A DNA stretch of 28,792 nucleotides from an uncultured Clostridia bacterium (GTDB lineage Bacteria; Bacillota; Clostridia; Oscillospirales; Acutalibacteraceae), in contig CAUBKG010000024.1 of assembly GCA_958436475.1 (NCBI GenBank), positions 1 through 28,792 on the forward strand, given 5' to 3'. The number at the start of each line of letters is the position of its first letter. The first letter of the stretch is position 1. Below are positions 5,779 to 14,230 of the stretch, piece after piece. Made by a program: the position numbers and the translations under genes. The notes under the pieces are model-generated. The model made no database searches. It worked only from the letters and a program-made list of their open reading frames with translations, and was not told where the DNA came from.

Positions 5779-7955
5779 ATTTTTGTCTCTCCTTTTGTAA
5801 TATCAATGGAATATTTCTGGCCGCGCAGCACGACCTTGAACGCCAGCCGGTTCCACTTCGCAGGGAGCCTCGGGTTGACGGAAAGCTGGCCGCCCTCCAC
5901 CTTGAGGCCCGCAAAGCCGAGGATTGCCGCCATCCACGCGCCGCCGTTCGCGGCCGGATGGGTGCCGCCGATGTAAATCGTGCCTGCGAACTGCTTGGAT
6001 TCGCCGGTCAGGTCTACCGAGGCGGTTTTCATGAAATAGGGGTAGCCCCACTCCTGATTGCCCACATCGCAGGCGAGCAGCGCATAGATGCAGGGGCTGA
6101 GGGAGGAGCCGTGCTCGGTGCGGGGCTCGTAATACTCCCAGTTCTTTTTCTTCACTTCCTGCGAATACTCGCCCCGGAAAAGGTTGAGCATGAGGACAAC
6201 GTCCGCCTGCTTCAAAATCCGGGTGTTGGCGGCAACGCCGTAGGCGCCGCCCCAGTATTCCTTCGGGTCGAGCACACGGGAGCGCACTTCTTCCAGCGAG
6301 CAGTCTTCCAGCTGATAGTATCCATCGAACTGCTCAATGATGCCCGTTTCCGGGTCGGGCTGCGGTACATAGAGCTCGCGGCGCATGCGGCGGATGTTTT
6401 CGATATCCTCCTCATAATCGAGCTTTTCGATGAGCTGCCGATATTCTTCCGGGTATTTTTCGCGGAGAAGGTCGAGCGTTTTCACCGCGATATCCACCGT
6501 GTGGGCCACCATTTTGCTCGTATAGGCGTTGTTGTTCACGCGCTCGTGGTATTCGTCCGGCCCGATGACGTCGATCATCTCAAAGCGCTTTTTCTCGTCT
6601 TTATAATACGAATAGGAATAGAAGAAGCGGGCGCATTCCAGAATGACCTCGGCGCCGCCGTCCACCAGGATGCTTTCGTCTCCGGTGAATTCGTAGGTTT
6701 CCCACAGGCCGTAAGCAACGTCCGCGCTGATGTGGATCTGCTTATCGCGGAAATGGGTGCGCATGGGGCGGCCGGTAAAAACGTCCGTCACGTTGAAGTG
6801 GGAGCAGCCGTCGCTGCCGTCCTCTTGGCTTTCCCAGGCATAAAACGCGCCGCGGAAGCCGTATTCCTGCGCCTTTTTTCGGGCGCCGTCCAGCGTGTAC
6901 ACGCGGTATTTCATCAGGTTGCGCGCAACCTGTGGATCGGTATGTAAAAAGAAGGGGAGCATGAACATCTCGGTATCCCAGAAAATCGCGCCCTTATAGG
7001 TTTGGCCGGAAAGGCCGCGTGCGGGAATGGAGACCTTATCCGAATGGTGCGGGGCGATGATCTGCAGGTGATAGAGGCTGTAACGCAGGGCGAGCTGGGC
7101 CTCGTCGTCCCCCTCGATGAGAACGTCCGAAACGTCCCAGCGGCTTTCCCACACGCCGGTATGCGCGCATTTAAGCGCCTCATAGCCCTTCCCGCAGGCG
7201 TCCGCCGCTTTGGCCCACGCCGCGGCGGGAACGTCCGCTTCGCCGTCGTTCGAAGTATATACGGCGACAGCCTTTTCCAACGTGTATTCATTTCCGGCCT
7301 CCGCTTCGAAGGAAAGCACGCGGAAAATGGAATTTTCGGTTTTCTTTATGGATTCTTCCGCTTCAAAATTGCAGGAAACGGAATCGGCCACCGCAACGTC
7401 CAGATGGAGCTGGCCGGTCCTGGCGGCAACGGAGAGGGTGCCTCCCTCTGCGCGCAGCTGGTGCTCAAAGAGATGCGGGCCGTTGATATCCCAAACGTCG
7501 CCGTCGATCCCGGTGGTGAGGGAGACCCTGCCGCCCTTTTCCACGGTGAAGGCATAGCGCAGGGCGATCACATGGATATCATCCGCACTCACGAACCGTT
7601 CCGCACGGACGGTCACCTTGCCGCAGGAGCTCTCGAACACTGTTTCACGGGAATGCACCGCGCGGCGGATATCGATCGTCTGGCTGTGGGAAAGGGGCTC
7701 CCTTTCCTTCAGGCTCATTGCTTCTCCGCCCACTGTGAGGGTGGTGTAAACGCCGTTGGGCGCATTGATCGGCTCACGCCAGAGGTCTTTGTAACGGTCG
7801 TAAATGCCGAGCAGGTTGCAGGCTGTGAGCTCCTCCTTGCCGTACTCTTCCATTGTGCCGCGGAAGCCCATATAGCCGTTGCCTGTTAAGAACTTGTTGC
7901 CGAAATTAATAATTTTGTCTTTCTGAAAGCCGCTTTCGCAAACCGTGAAGGACAT
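5766..7955 (-). CDS. GH65 disaccharide phosphorylase a (maltose/kojibiose/nigerose/trehalose phosphorylase-like)
   Basis: A 729-residue cytosolic enzyme predicted to split an alpha-glucobiose with inorganic phosphate into beta-glucose 1-phosphate and glucose. The N-terminal beta-sandwich covers about 1-260. The (alpha/alpha)6 barrel follows with FWDTEMFMLPFF (325-336) and GPDEYHE (465-471), in which E468 is the expected catalytic acid. HGSSLSP later in the chain fits the phosphate-binding loop, absent from the hydrolytic GH15 relatives. The start at MSFTVCESGF follows GGGGGAAAAG; the longer frame runs into an intercistronic hairpin. Overlap with pgmB supports phosphorolysis rather than hydrolysis. 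The exact linkage (alpha-1,4, -1,3, -1,2 or -1,1) cannot be assigned by eye. It is a paralogue of the preceding gene, from a clearly different GH65 branch. Confidence 0.92.
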   Translation of the reverse strand: MSFTVCESGFQKDKIINFGNKFLTGNGYMGFRGTMEEYGKEELTACNLLGIYDRYKDLWREPINAPNGVYTTLTVGGEAMSLKEREPLSHSQTIDIRRAVHSRETVFESSCGKVTVRAERFVSADDIHVIALRYAFTVEKGGRVSLTTGIDGDVWDINGPHLFEHQLRAEGGTLSVAARTGQLHLDVAVADSVSCNFEAEESIKKTENSIFRVLSFEAEAGNEYTLEKAVAVYTSNDGEADVPAAAWAKAADACGKGYEALKCAHTGVWESRWDVSDVLIEGDDEAQLALRYSLYHLQIIAPHHSDKVSIPARGLSGQTYKGAIFWDTEMFMLPFFLHTDPQVARNLMKYRVYTLDGARKKAQEYGFRGAFYAWESQEDGSDGCSHFNVTDVFTGRPMRTHFRDKQIHISADVAYGLWETYEFTGDESILVDGGAEVILECARFFYSYSYYKDEKKRFEMIDVIGPDEYHERVNNNAYTSKMVAHTVDIAVKTLDLLREKYPEEYRQLIEKLDYEEDIENIRRMRRELYVPQPDPETGIIEQFDGYYQLEDCSLEEVRSRVLDPKEYWGGAYGVAANTRILKQADVVLMLNLFRGEYSQEVKKKNWEYYEPRTEHGSSLSPCIYALLACDVGNQEWGYPYFMKTASVDLTGESKQFAGTIYIGGTHPAANGGAWMAAILGFAGLKVEGGQLSVNPRLPAKWNRLAFKVVLRGQKYSIDITKGETKICKI

Positions 7956-7994
7956 CTTCTTTTCCCCCGTTCCGCCGTTTCCGGCATAAGCTGA

Positions 7995-8049
7995 GCGGTC
8001 CGCCGCATTTCCGGCGAACCGCACAACAACCCCCAAACGGAGGTTGTTG
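7995..8049 (-). other. Two intercistronic hairpins between the GH65 genes
   Basis: CAACAACC (8024-8031) pairs with GGTTGTTG (8042-8049), and GCGGTCCGCCG (from 7995) pairs with CGGCGAACCGC (to 8022) with one wobble. Neither has a U-tract on the minus strand, so they are more likely mRNA stability or processing elements than terminators. Confidence 0.5.
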
Positions 8050-8075
8050 CATCGGATATGAAATGGATGCCGGGC

Positions 8076-10382
8076 TTAGCCTCTCCAGCACTCCGGCACT
8101 TCGACGGTCACGCCGTTTCCATCGACATCGTAATCCTTATCATAAATGCGGATGTGGGCGGTTTTTCCGTTCAGGGTCTTAAACTCAGCCGACTCCTTCG
8201 AAACCTTGATGCAGAGGATGGCGCCCTTATACTCTACACGGAAGGTGTAGCTCTTCCACGCCGCCGGGATGGAGGGCTTGAAGAGGAGGATATCGCCGTC
8301 GCTCCGCATGCCTCCGAAGCCGTAAACGATGTTGACCCACGCGGCCGCGATCGAGGTGGTGTGCAGGCCCTCGTTCGTGTTGCGGTTGTAGTTATCGAGA
8401 TCCATACGGGTGGCGAAGCCGAAGAAGTCGAACGCTTCCTTGTGCTTCTGGAGCTCTGCGGCGAGGATCGAATGGATGGATGGAGACAGCGAAGACTCAT
8501 GGATGGTTCTCGGCTCGTAATATTCATAGTTCGCCTTTTTGCATGCCGGCGAGAACTGCTGGTTATACAGGAACTGGAACATGAGCACATCCGGCTGCTT
8601 GATCATATCGTTGCGGTAAATGTGGTCGTAAGACCAGTGGCTGTAGAGCGGGAAATCGGTTACGGGGATGGCATCCACATCGATATGCGGGAGATCGAAG
8701 AAGCCCTGGTGCTGCTCAAAAATGCCGTTTTCATCCTGGAGGATGAGGGTGTTGTCCGCGCAGTTCTGCCAGGAAGCGATTTCTTCCTCGGTCACGCCGG
8801 TCTTTTTCTTCAGCTCTTCGTATTTTTCGGGCGCCTTTTCTTTCATCTCATTGAGCACATGGATGGTATATTCAAAGGTCATTTTACCCATGTAGTTGGT
8901 ATAGGCGTTGTGGTTGACCATGACCTGGAATTCATCCGGCCCCATCACGCCGAAGAAGCCGAATTTATGGGTGAGCTGGCTCCAGTCGCCGCGGGATTCG
9001 AGGAAACGGGAAATTTCCACCAGCATTTCCGCGCCGTGGCCATAGAGGAAGTCTTTATCGTCGATGAGATGGGTGTAATGGTAAATACCAAAGGCCACGC
9101 CGGTGCTCGGCTGGAACTGGGTGCTCGCGTGCTGCCAGAGGTTGCACGCCTCGTTGCCGTTCAGGGTGGCGATGGGGTAGCAGGCGCCCTTGCAGTCCAG
9201 CTGCTTCGCGCGGTTTTTCGCCTGTTCCAGGGTGGAATAGCGGAACTCGAGCAGATTCTTGGCCGCCTTTGGGTTGTTGAAAAGATAGAAGGGCAGGCAG
9301 CAGGTTTCGGTATCCCAGAAGGCATGGCCGCTGTAGGCTTCGCCGGTGAGGCCCTTTGCCCCGATATTGTTGGAGGGATCCTGGCCGTGGTAGGTCTGCT
9401 GAAGCTGGAAAATGCAGAAACGGATGCCCTGCTGGTTTTTATCGTCGCCTTCGATCTGGATATCGAAATTATTCCAAACGTCGGACCAGAAGGCCTCCTG
9501 TTCCTGCTTGGCCTTATCGTATCCTTCGGCTTTTTGCGCCTCCATGGCCTTCCAGCCGCGGTTCCAGAGCTCTTCATCGCTGCCCTGCATCTTCTTATCA
9601 GCAAGGTTGGAAACGAGCTTTTCCACAAAGCTCACTTCGCCCTCTTTCAGCAGCAGCTTGATATCGAAGCCGATAAACTTTTCGCGTTCCACCGGAGACG
9701 CGTCCAGATCGCGGTTCGAAACGAGCTCAAAGCCGGAGAAGAGGCGCTGGTTGGAGGTGAGCGTTCCGCCGATGATGGCAGCGCTGGTCTTTTTTGCTTC
9801 CTTTTTTACCTCTTTCCAATAGGCATAATCCTCGCTGAAATGGCGGGTGTTGAAATCGAGGCCCATGGTGAGCTCCACCTGGCCGGAGAAATTGACCGGC
9901 TCAAAGGAGATCTTCAGGAAGCCTTCGGTATACTTATCCATATGGAGAAAACGCTCAAAGGTTATTTTAACGCTTTTGCCGGTTTTGGTCGTCCATACGA
10001 ATTCGCGCGTGAGCACGCCGGTGCGCATATCCAGCGTGCGGATGAAGCTTTTCATCTGCGCGGTCTTCATATCGAGCTGCTCACCGTCCAGAGAAACGCG
10101 GGTATAAAGCCAATCCACCGAATTGACCATAAAATGGGTGCGGGTTACAATGCCCTTATAAGCCGTGTTTTCTTCCTTGCGGCCATTCTCATAAATCCCG
10201 TTGAAATAGCTGCCGAGGAGGGTATCGCAGGTCGTTCCCTCTTCAAAATAGCCACGGACGCCCATATACTCATTGCCGAGGGAAAAAATCGATTCGGAAA
10301 CGCGGCTGTAATCCGGGTCGAACCCCTCTTCAATGATTTTCCACGGATCGAGCTTAAAATACTGATCAGCTACCTTTGCCAT
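8076..10382 (-). CDS. GH65 glycoside phosphorylase b (distinct branch)
   Basis: A 768-residue GH65 protein. The N-terminal beta-sandwich includes ESIFSLGNEYMGVRGYFEEG (30-49), typical of the family start. The barrel has HAFWDTETCCLPFY (353-366) and GPDEFQVMVNHNAYTN (481-496), with E484 as the catalytic acid; HESSLSPSIHSIL fits the phosphate loop. GPDEFQ replaces the GPDEYHE of its neighbour, and YPIATLNGNEACNLWQHAS replaces the corresponding acceptor-site segment, so the acceptor sugar probably differs. The start at MAKVADQ has GGAGG five bases upstream. It is the first gene after the promoter at 10604-10632, with a leader of about 220 nt. It is followed by GH65a, pgmB and the HAD gene. Candidate activities range over kojibiose, nigerose, glucosyl-rhamnose or glucosylglycerol phosphorolysis; none is demonstrated here. 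Confidence 0.92.
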   Translation of the reverse strand: MAKVADQYFKLDPWKIIEEGFDPDYSRVSESIFSLGNEYMGVRGYFEEGTTCDTLLGSYFNGIYENGRKEENTAYKGIVTRTHFMVNSVDWLYTRVSLDGEQLDMKTAQMKSFIRTLDMRTGVLTREFVWTTKTGKSVKITFERFLHMDKYTEGFLKISFEPVNFSGQVELTMGLDFNTRHFSEDYAYWKEVKKEAKKTSAAIIGGTLTSNQRLFSGFELVSNRDLDASPVEREKFIGFDIKLLLKEGEVSFVEKLVSNLADKKMQGSDEELWNRGWKAMEAQKAEGYDKAKQEQEAFWSDVWNNFDIQIEGDDKNQQGIRFCIFQLQQTYHGQDPSNNIGAKGLTGEAYSGHAFWDTETCCLPFYLFNNPKAAKNLLEFRYSTLEQAKNRAKQLDCKGACYPIATLNGNEACNLWQHASTQFQPSTGVAFGIYHYTHLIDDKDFLYGHGAEMLVEISRFLESRGDWSQLTHKFGFFGVMGPDEFQVMVNHNAYTNYMGKMTFEYTIHVLNEMKEKAPEKYEELKKKTGVTEEEIASWQNCADNTLILQDENGIFEQHQGFFDLPHIDVDAIPVTDFPLYSHWSYDHIYRNDMIKQPDVLMFQFLYNQQFSPACKKANYEYYEPRTIHESSLSPSIHSILAAELQKHKEAFDFFGFATRMDLDNYNRNTNEGLHTTSIAAAWVNIVYGFGGMRSDGDILLFKPSIPAAWKSYTFRVEYKGAILCIKVSKESAEFKTLNGKTAHIRIYDKDYDVDGNGVTVEVPECWRG

Positions 10383-10603
10383 AGAAACCTCCATACCGAA
10401 AATACGGTTTTTATGATATTTCCCCTTGGGGATTTTTAACGTAGTATGCCGCTTTGCCGGCCGCTGACACGTGCGGAAAACAGCCGGTGCGGTTATAAAG
10501 AAATGTATGATGCCGTGAACGCGGAGCAAAAGCGCATAATTGCCCATCCCGCCGCTCCCGCGGCGTGGGGGCATAAAACAGGTATCATAATCGCTTCGCG
10601 GTT
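10383..10603 (-). other. Long 5' leader of the GH65 operon
   Basis: About 220 nt between the predicted transcription start and the GH65b ATG. It contains small dyads (CCCCAAGGGG, and ACCG-TATTTT-CGGT just before the ribosome binding site) that could hide the start site. No known riboswitch class was recognised. The frame stays open upstream of the ATG, but the extension has no family resemblance. Confidence 0.45.
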
Positions 10604-10632
10604 ATTATACCTTATCTTTTCAGAGATGAAAA
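10604..10632 (-). promoter_or_regulatory. Promoter of the GH65 operon
   Basis: Minus-strand TTTTCA (complement at 10627-10632), 17-bp spacer and a perfect TATAAT (complement at 10604-10609). It begins just after the terminator of the upstream importer operon. Confidence 0.7.
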
Positions 10633-10656
10633 GATTTTTTTGAAAAATAAATAAAT

Positions 10657-10682
10657 AATCTGGAGGCTTTCGCCTCCAGATT
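10657..10682 (-). terminator. Terminator of the ABC importer operon
   Basis: Perfect 11-bp stem (AATCTGGAGGC with GCCTCCAGATT) closed by a GAAA tetraloop on the minus strand and followed by ATTTATTTATTTTTC. It lies 16 bp after the last permease stop codon. Confidence 0.9.
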
Positions 10683-10697
10683 ACAAACAGGTTTATG

Positions 10698-11582
10698 TTA
10701 GCCTTTTACGCCGGTAAGGGCAACGCCCTCAGTAATCCATTTCTGGAAGATACAGAACAGGATAACCGGCGGGATAATCGCGAACACGCAGGCACGCAAT
10801 ACATCGATCTGGTTGATGGACTCAGCATTTTTGAATTCAAACATGCGAACCATAACCGTCTTCTTGTTCGAACCGGTAAGCACGAGGTAGGGGAGCAGGA
10901 AGTCGGACCATGCGGCGTTGACCGCATACATGGCGATAACCATGTTGATGGAATTACTCAACGGGAGCACGATCCGGAAGAAAATCTGGAAATCCGTGCA
11001 GCCATCGAGCCGTGCGGCCTCGATCAGGGAAATCGGCAGCGCATCAAAGAAATTCTTATACAGAATAACCCAGAAGGCGTTTGCGCCGTAGGCCAGGATC
11101 AGAGCGGTAAACGTTCCCATCAGGCCGATGTTCACGATGTTGACATACAGCGGAACGATCGACGTGGTGGCCGGGATCATCAAGCTGGCGGTAATGAGTG
11201 CAAACACTACGCCGGATCCCTTCGGCTTCAGCATGGAGATGGAATAGGCGATCAGGCCGTTGCAAACCATAGCCATGATGACGGAGCCGAGCACCACGAT
11301 GCCGGAATTGATGTAATACTGGATGAACTTCAGCTGATCCCAGGTTTCCTTCCACCCGGCAAAGTTATATTGGGAGGCTTCCACCGGGATGATGGTGGTG
11401 CGGTGGGCAAAGGACTGCATATCGAAGAAGGATACGAAAACCAGCCATACCGCGGGAAGGATCGCCGTAAGTACAATGATAATACCGAGCAGAACGAAGA
11501 TGGAGTAAAGTAACTTGACTCTCTTTTTCTTCAGGTCAAACTGGGTAATAAAGCCGAAGCTTTTTTCACTTAATTTACTCAA
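10698..11582 (-). CDS. ABC sugar transporter permease, MalG type (probable TTG start)
   Basis: A 294-residue inner-membrane permease of the carbohydrate uptake CUT1 group. It shows six hydrophobic segments, beginning with LLYSIFVLLGIIIVLTAILP, and the EAA cytoplasmic loop (EAARLDGCTDFQIFFRIVLP) that contacts the ATPase. The large first extracellular loop (FDMQSFAHRTTIIPVEASQYNFAGW) is MalG-like. No ATG lies near the expected N-terminus. TTG at 11580-11582 gives SKLSEKSFGFITQFDLKKKR and is preceded by AAGGGGGAAGAG, which overlaps the stop codon region of the upstream permease gene; translation is therefore coupled. It is the last gene of the binding protein-permease-permease operon. Confidence 0.93.
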   Translation of the reverse strand: MSKLSEKSFGFITQFDLKKKRVKLLYSIFVLLGIIIVLTAILPAVWLVFVSFFDMQSFAHRTTIIPVEASQYNFAGWKETWDQLKFIQYYINSGIVVLGSVIMAMVCNGLIAYSISMLKPKGSGVVFALITASLMIPATTSIVPLYVNIVNIGLMGTFTALILAYGANAFWVILYKNFFDALPISLIEAARLDGCTDFQIFFRIVLPLSNSINMVIAMYAVNAAWSDFLLPYLVLTGSNKKTVMVRMFEFKNAESINQIDVLRACVFAIIPPVILFCIFQKWITEGVALTGVKG

Positions 11583-11596
11583 TTTACTCTTCCCCC

Positions 11597-12514
11597 TTAC
11601 ATATCTTTTGCCTTTACAAACTTGTTGTAAAGGACGGTGATGATAATGAGGAAAAGACAAATCACAACCGATACGGCAGCCGCCTTGGCGTAATCGCCCT
11701 TGGTATAAGCGTAATTATAAACGAGCTGCATGATCGAGATCGATGCGTTGTTCGGACCGCCGTTGGTCATAACAACCGGTTCGTACAGGATCTGGAACAC
11801 GGAAATGATCTGTAAAATCAAAAGGGTACGCGCCATATTGAAGAGGTTCGGCACGGTGATATAACGGACGCGGTTCCAGATTCCGGCGCCGTCGATTGCC
11901 GCGGCCTCGTAAAGTTCTTGGTTGATTCCCTGCAGGCTTGCAAGGTAAATAAGTGCGGTCGCACCGGCGCCTTTCCATGTCATGGTGACAACGATCAAGG
12001 GGATGACCCATGCCGCGTTGACCAGCCATTTCTGAGGTTCCACGCCAAATGCGCCAACGATCAGGTTGAGCGTACCGTTATCGGCGGCATCGAAGATGTA
12101 TTTCCACATGAACACAGTAGCAAGGCCGGGGACGATATTCGGGAAATAAGAGCCGATACGGAAGAAGCCTTTGCAATGTACGATTTCGCTGATGATAAGA
12201 GCCATAATGATCGGAATCAAGAAACCGATCACCAGAGACCATCCGCAGTACACAAACGTGTTCTTGACTGCGGCAAGGAAATCAGGATGCCTGAAAATGG
12301 AGACATAATTTTTAAAACCGACAAATTCATCCAAGCGAACGCCCTTTGTTTTAAAAAGGGAGAGCTGAATGCTGGAAAACAGCGGCACCCAAACGTAGAA
12401 GCAGAACAGAATCAGGCTGGGCGCCATGATAAGCCATCCGGCAGAGTTTTTCTTAAAAGAAGCAATGCGGTCGCGCTTTCGGTTGATTGCCGCCTGCTGT
12501 TCCAAAGAACTCAT
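11597..12514 (-). CDS. ABC sugar transporter permease, MalF type
   Basis: A 305-residue CUT1 permease. The first membrane helix is WLIMAPSLILFCFYVWVPLF, followed by SSIQLSLFKTKG, the usual opening of LacF/UgpA-type subunits. The EAA loop is EAAAIDGAGIWNRVRYITVPNL, and the C-terminal part has the NGGPNNASISIMQLVYNYAY element common in these permeases. It would pair with the downstream MalG-type subunit. The start at MSSLEQQ has GGAGGAAGG ten bases upstream. No ATPase is present in the operon, which is common in Firmicutes where a shared MsmX-type ATPase serves several importers. Substrate inferred as an alpha-glucoside from the neighbouring GH65 genes. Confidence 0.95.
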   Translation of the reverse strand: MSSLEQQAAINRKRDRIASFKKNSAGWLIMAPSLILFCFYVWVPLFSSIQLSLFKTKGVRLDEFVGFKNYVSIFRHPDFLAAVKNTFVYCGWSLVIGFLIPIIMALIISEIVHCKGFFRIGSYFPNIVPGLATVFMWKYIFDAADNGTLNLIVGAFGVEPQKWLVNAAWVIPLIVVTMTWKGAGATALIYLASLQGINQELYEAAAIDGAGIWNRVRYITVPNLFNMARTLLILQIISVFQILYEPVVMTNGGPNNASISIMQLVYNYAYTKGDYAKAAAVSVVICLFLIIITVLYNKFVKAKDM

Positions 12515-12559
12515 GTTACTTCCTTCCTCCCACCACACATAGATTCGCGAAAAAAGAAA

Positions 12560-12611
12560 GCCGGCTGCACAACTAAAGCAAGCCTTAGCAGTGCCAAGTT
12601 GCGCAACCGGC
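12560..12611 (-). terminator. Intercistronic hairpin with U-tract between binding protein and permease genes
   Basis: A 15-bp stem with two G-U wobbles on the minus strand (GCCGGTTGCGCAACT with AGTTGTGCAGCCGGC), followed by TTTCTTTTTTC. It probably stops most transcripts after the binding-protein gene, which fits the need for excess binding protein over permease. Confidence 0.75.
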
Positions 12612-12643
12612 AAAAACCATCAGATTAATGCTTTCGCAAAATC

Positions 12644-14071
12644 TTAGTCGTTCACTTCATCGTCCAGAAGGGCCTGGAAGTTCTTATCAGCAGTGTCCAG
12701 AGCGGCCTGGAGATCAGCTTCGCTCATGTCGTTGTTCTGAACAAGAGCCTGAATGACCTTGGTGAACTCGGCATACATTTCCTGCGCGAGGTTCGGCTCT
12801 TCAGCCTTGATGTTGCCTTCTTCAGCAACCTTGTTGAAGTAATCGTCGAACAGCTTCATGTCGACGTTCTCATAATCCTTACGGACCTCAGCCTGCTGGG
12901 TGAGGAGGTCAGCGTCTTTCCAAACCTGGAAGGTCGGGATGTTCGGAACGCCCTCTTCCTTGTTCAGCTTGTAGGTAGCAGCGAGGCCTTCCTTCGCATC
13001 GGCGGTGAGTTCCGGAGCCTTACCCATAACTTCGAGGTATTTCAGAGCGCCCATTACCTGATTGCGGGTCGCGTTGCCGGCAAACATGTAAGGAGTACCG
13101 CCCATGAGGGAGTACTGAGCCTTGGAGCCAGCGGGAACCGGAACCAGAGAAAGCTTGTTAACTTCGAGGCCGTTTACCTGAGTCGGCTGGTTAACAGCGT
13201 CCTGAGCAGCGATGTACATAGCGGCCTTGCCGGTACCGAGCTGTACGAAACCGCTCGCCCAGTCTTCGTCCGCCGGGTTGGCGGTGGTGAGGCCGTCTTT
13301 GATCATCTTCTGAACCCACTTCATGGCTTCGAGAACCTCAGCGGAGTTCAGGTTAGCTTCCCATTTGCCGTCAGCATTCTGGGTCTGCAGGGTAGCGCCA
13401 TAGTTCCAAGCGATGTTGGAGAAATGCCAGCCACCGGCGTTGTCTTTACCCAGGAGAACGAAACCGGATTGGCCGGTCTTCTCTTTGATGGTCTTCGCAG
13501 CGTCATAGAGCTCGTCGAAGGTCTTCGGATACTTTGCAGTACCGTCTTCGTTTACGAGGCCAGCCTGCTCGAAGAGGTTCATGTTGATGTAGAGGCCGAG
13601 AGCGTAACCGTCACGCGGGGTGCCGTAGATCTTGCCGTCCTTGGAAAGGAGGGACTTGATATTGTCGCTCATCTTGTCGGCCCAGCCCATTTCCTGCATG
13701 TCAGCGGTGATATCTTTTACATATTCACCCTTGATCAGCTTCTGGGGCTCGGTGAACCAGGTTTCGAACACGGTCGGGAGGTTGCCGCCTTCTGCAAGGG
13801 CTACGAAGCTATCGGTAGCGTACTTGTAGTTCGCGGGCTTGTAGGTGATGTTCGGATTGGTTTCCTTGAGCTTCGCAACGAAGCCTTCGTGCATGGCGAT
13901 GTCATCGGTCATGGTATCTTCCGGCCAGATGCCCAGAGATACTTCAACCTCTGCGTTGGGATCGTACTTGTCGTTCTCAGCGGTCTGGCCTTCGCCGGTG
14001 GTCTTACAACCAGCGAATACGGAAACCACGAGAAGCAAGCAGAGCGCCACTAATGCAATGCGCTTTTTCAT
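12644..14071 (-). CDS. Extracellular sugar-binding lipoprotein of the ABC importer
   Basis: A 475-residue solute-binding protein (SBP_bac_1/MalE-like) anchored to the outer face of the membrane by lipid. The lipoprotein signal is MKKRIALVALCLLLVVSVFAGC, with C22 as the predicted lipidated residue; Phe at -3 is slightly unusual. The mature part has the family features LGIWPEDTM, a long two-lobed core and, near the C-terminal half, AMYIAAQDAVNQ and GGTPYMFAGNATRNQ. AGGAGG lies 9 nt before the ATG. Codon use is strongly biased (e.g. AAC, ATC and GAAGG-rich stretches), suggesting high expression. It is the first gene of its operon and faces the divergent sensor gene across a region with two direct repeats. 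Substrate inferred, not shown. Confidence 0.95.
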   Translation of the reverse strand: MKKRIALVALCLLLVVSVFAGCKTTGEGQTAENDKYDPNAEVEVSLGIWPEDTMTDDIAMHEGFVAKLKETNPNITYKPANYKYATDSFVALAEGGNLPTVFETWFTEPQKLIKGEYVKDITADMQEMGWADKMSDNIKSLLSKDGKIYGTPRDGYALGLYINMNLFEQAGLVNEDGTAKYPKTFDELYDAAKTIKEKTGQSGFVLLGKDNAGGWHFSNIAWNYGATLQTQNADGKWEANLNSAEVLEAMKWVQKMIKDGLTTANPADEDWASGFVQLGTGKAAMYIAAQDAVNQPTQVNGLEVNKLSLVPVPAGSKAQYSLMGGTPYMFAGNATRNQVMGALKYLEVMGKAPELTADAKEGLAATYKLNKEEGVPNIPTFQVWKDADLLTQQAEVRKDYENVDMKLFDDYFNKVAEEGNIKAEEPNLAQEMYAEFTKVIQALVQNNDMSEADLQAALDTADKNFQALLDDEVND

Positions 14072-14086
14072 TTGAGGGTTCCTCCT

Positions 14087-14126
14087 AAAAAAATTTTTTG
14101 AATGTTGGGGTAAAGTTGCCCAACAT
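14087..14126 (-). promoter_or_regulatory. Leader hairpin and A/T tract before the binding-protein RBS
   Basis: On the minus strand ATGTTGGG and CCCAACAT (14102-14126) form a perfect 8-bp stem with a 9-nt loop, followed by a self-complementary A6T7 tract that runs up to AGGAGG. It resembles a weak intrinsic terminator or a translation-control hairpin placed just before the start site. Confidence 0.45.
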
Positions 14127-14138
14127 CAACCCGCATTT

Positions 14139-14167
14139 ATTTTATCGAATGGGCTAAATAAACAAAA
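14139..14167 (-). promoter_or_regulatory. Promoter of the ABC importer operon
   Basis: Minus-strand TAAAAT (complement at 14139-14144), 17-bp spacer and a weak -35 TTTTGT (14162-14167). A weak -35 beside upstream direct repeats is the usual arrangement for AraC-type activation. Confidence 0.65.
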
Positions 14168-14173
14168 GGGCGT

Positions 14174-14204
14174 AATCCTGCTAAATGGTGGTCAATCCTG
14201 CTAA
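14174..14204. promoter_or_regulatory. Two 11-bp direct repeats, candidate AraC-type regulator site
   Basis: AATCCTGCTAA occurs at 14174-14184 and 14194-14204, offset by 20 bp, i.e. about two helical turns. It begins 6 bp upstream of the importer -35 box and lies on the other side from the divergent sensor promoter. The YesN-type response regulator encoded at 17191-18456 ends in an AraC-type DNA-binding domain with two helix-turn-helix units, which fits such paired sites. The link is inferred. Confidence 0.65.
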
Positions 14205-14230
14205 GTACTTGCTTTTTGCCCACAAATCCG

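Noticed and set aside
5958..6947. 329-codon open frame on the plus strand
   Set aside because: Antisense shadow of GH65a with no start signals.
8058..10439. 793-codon open frame on the plus strand
   Set aside because: It is antisense to the well-supported GH65b gene, has no ribosome binding site or family features, and arises from GC-rich codon structure.
10383..10574. 64-residue N-terminal extension of GH65b
   Set aside because: The frame is open, but GGAGG is placed ideally for the internal ATG, the family N-terminus fits that start, and the extension has no similarity to GH65 proteins.
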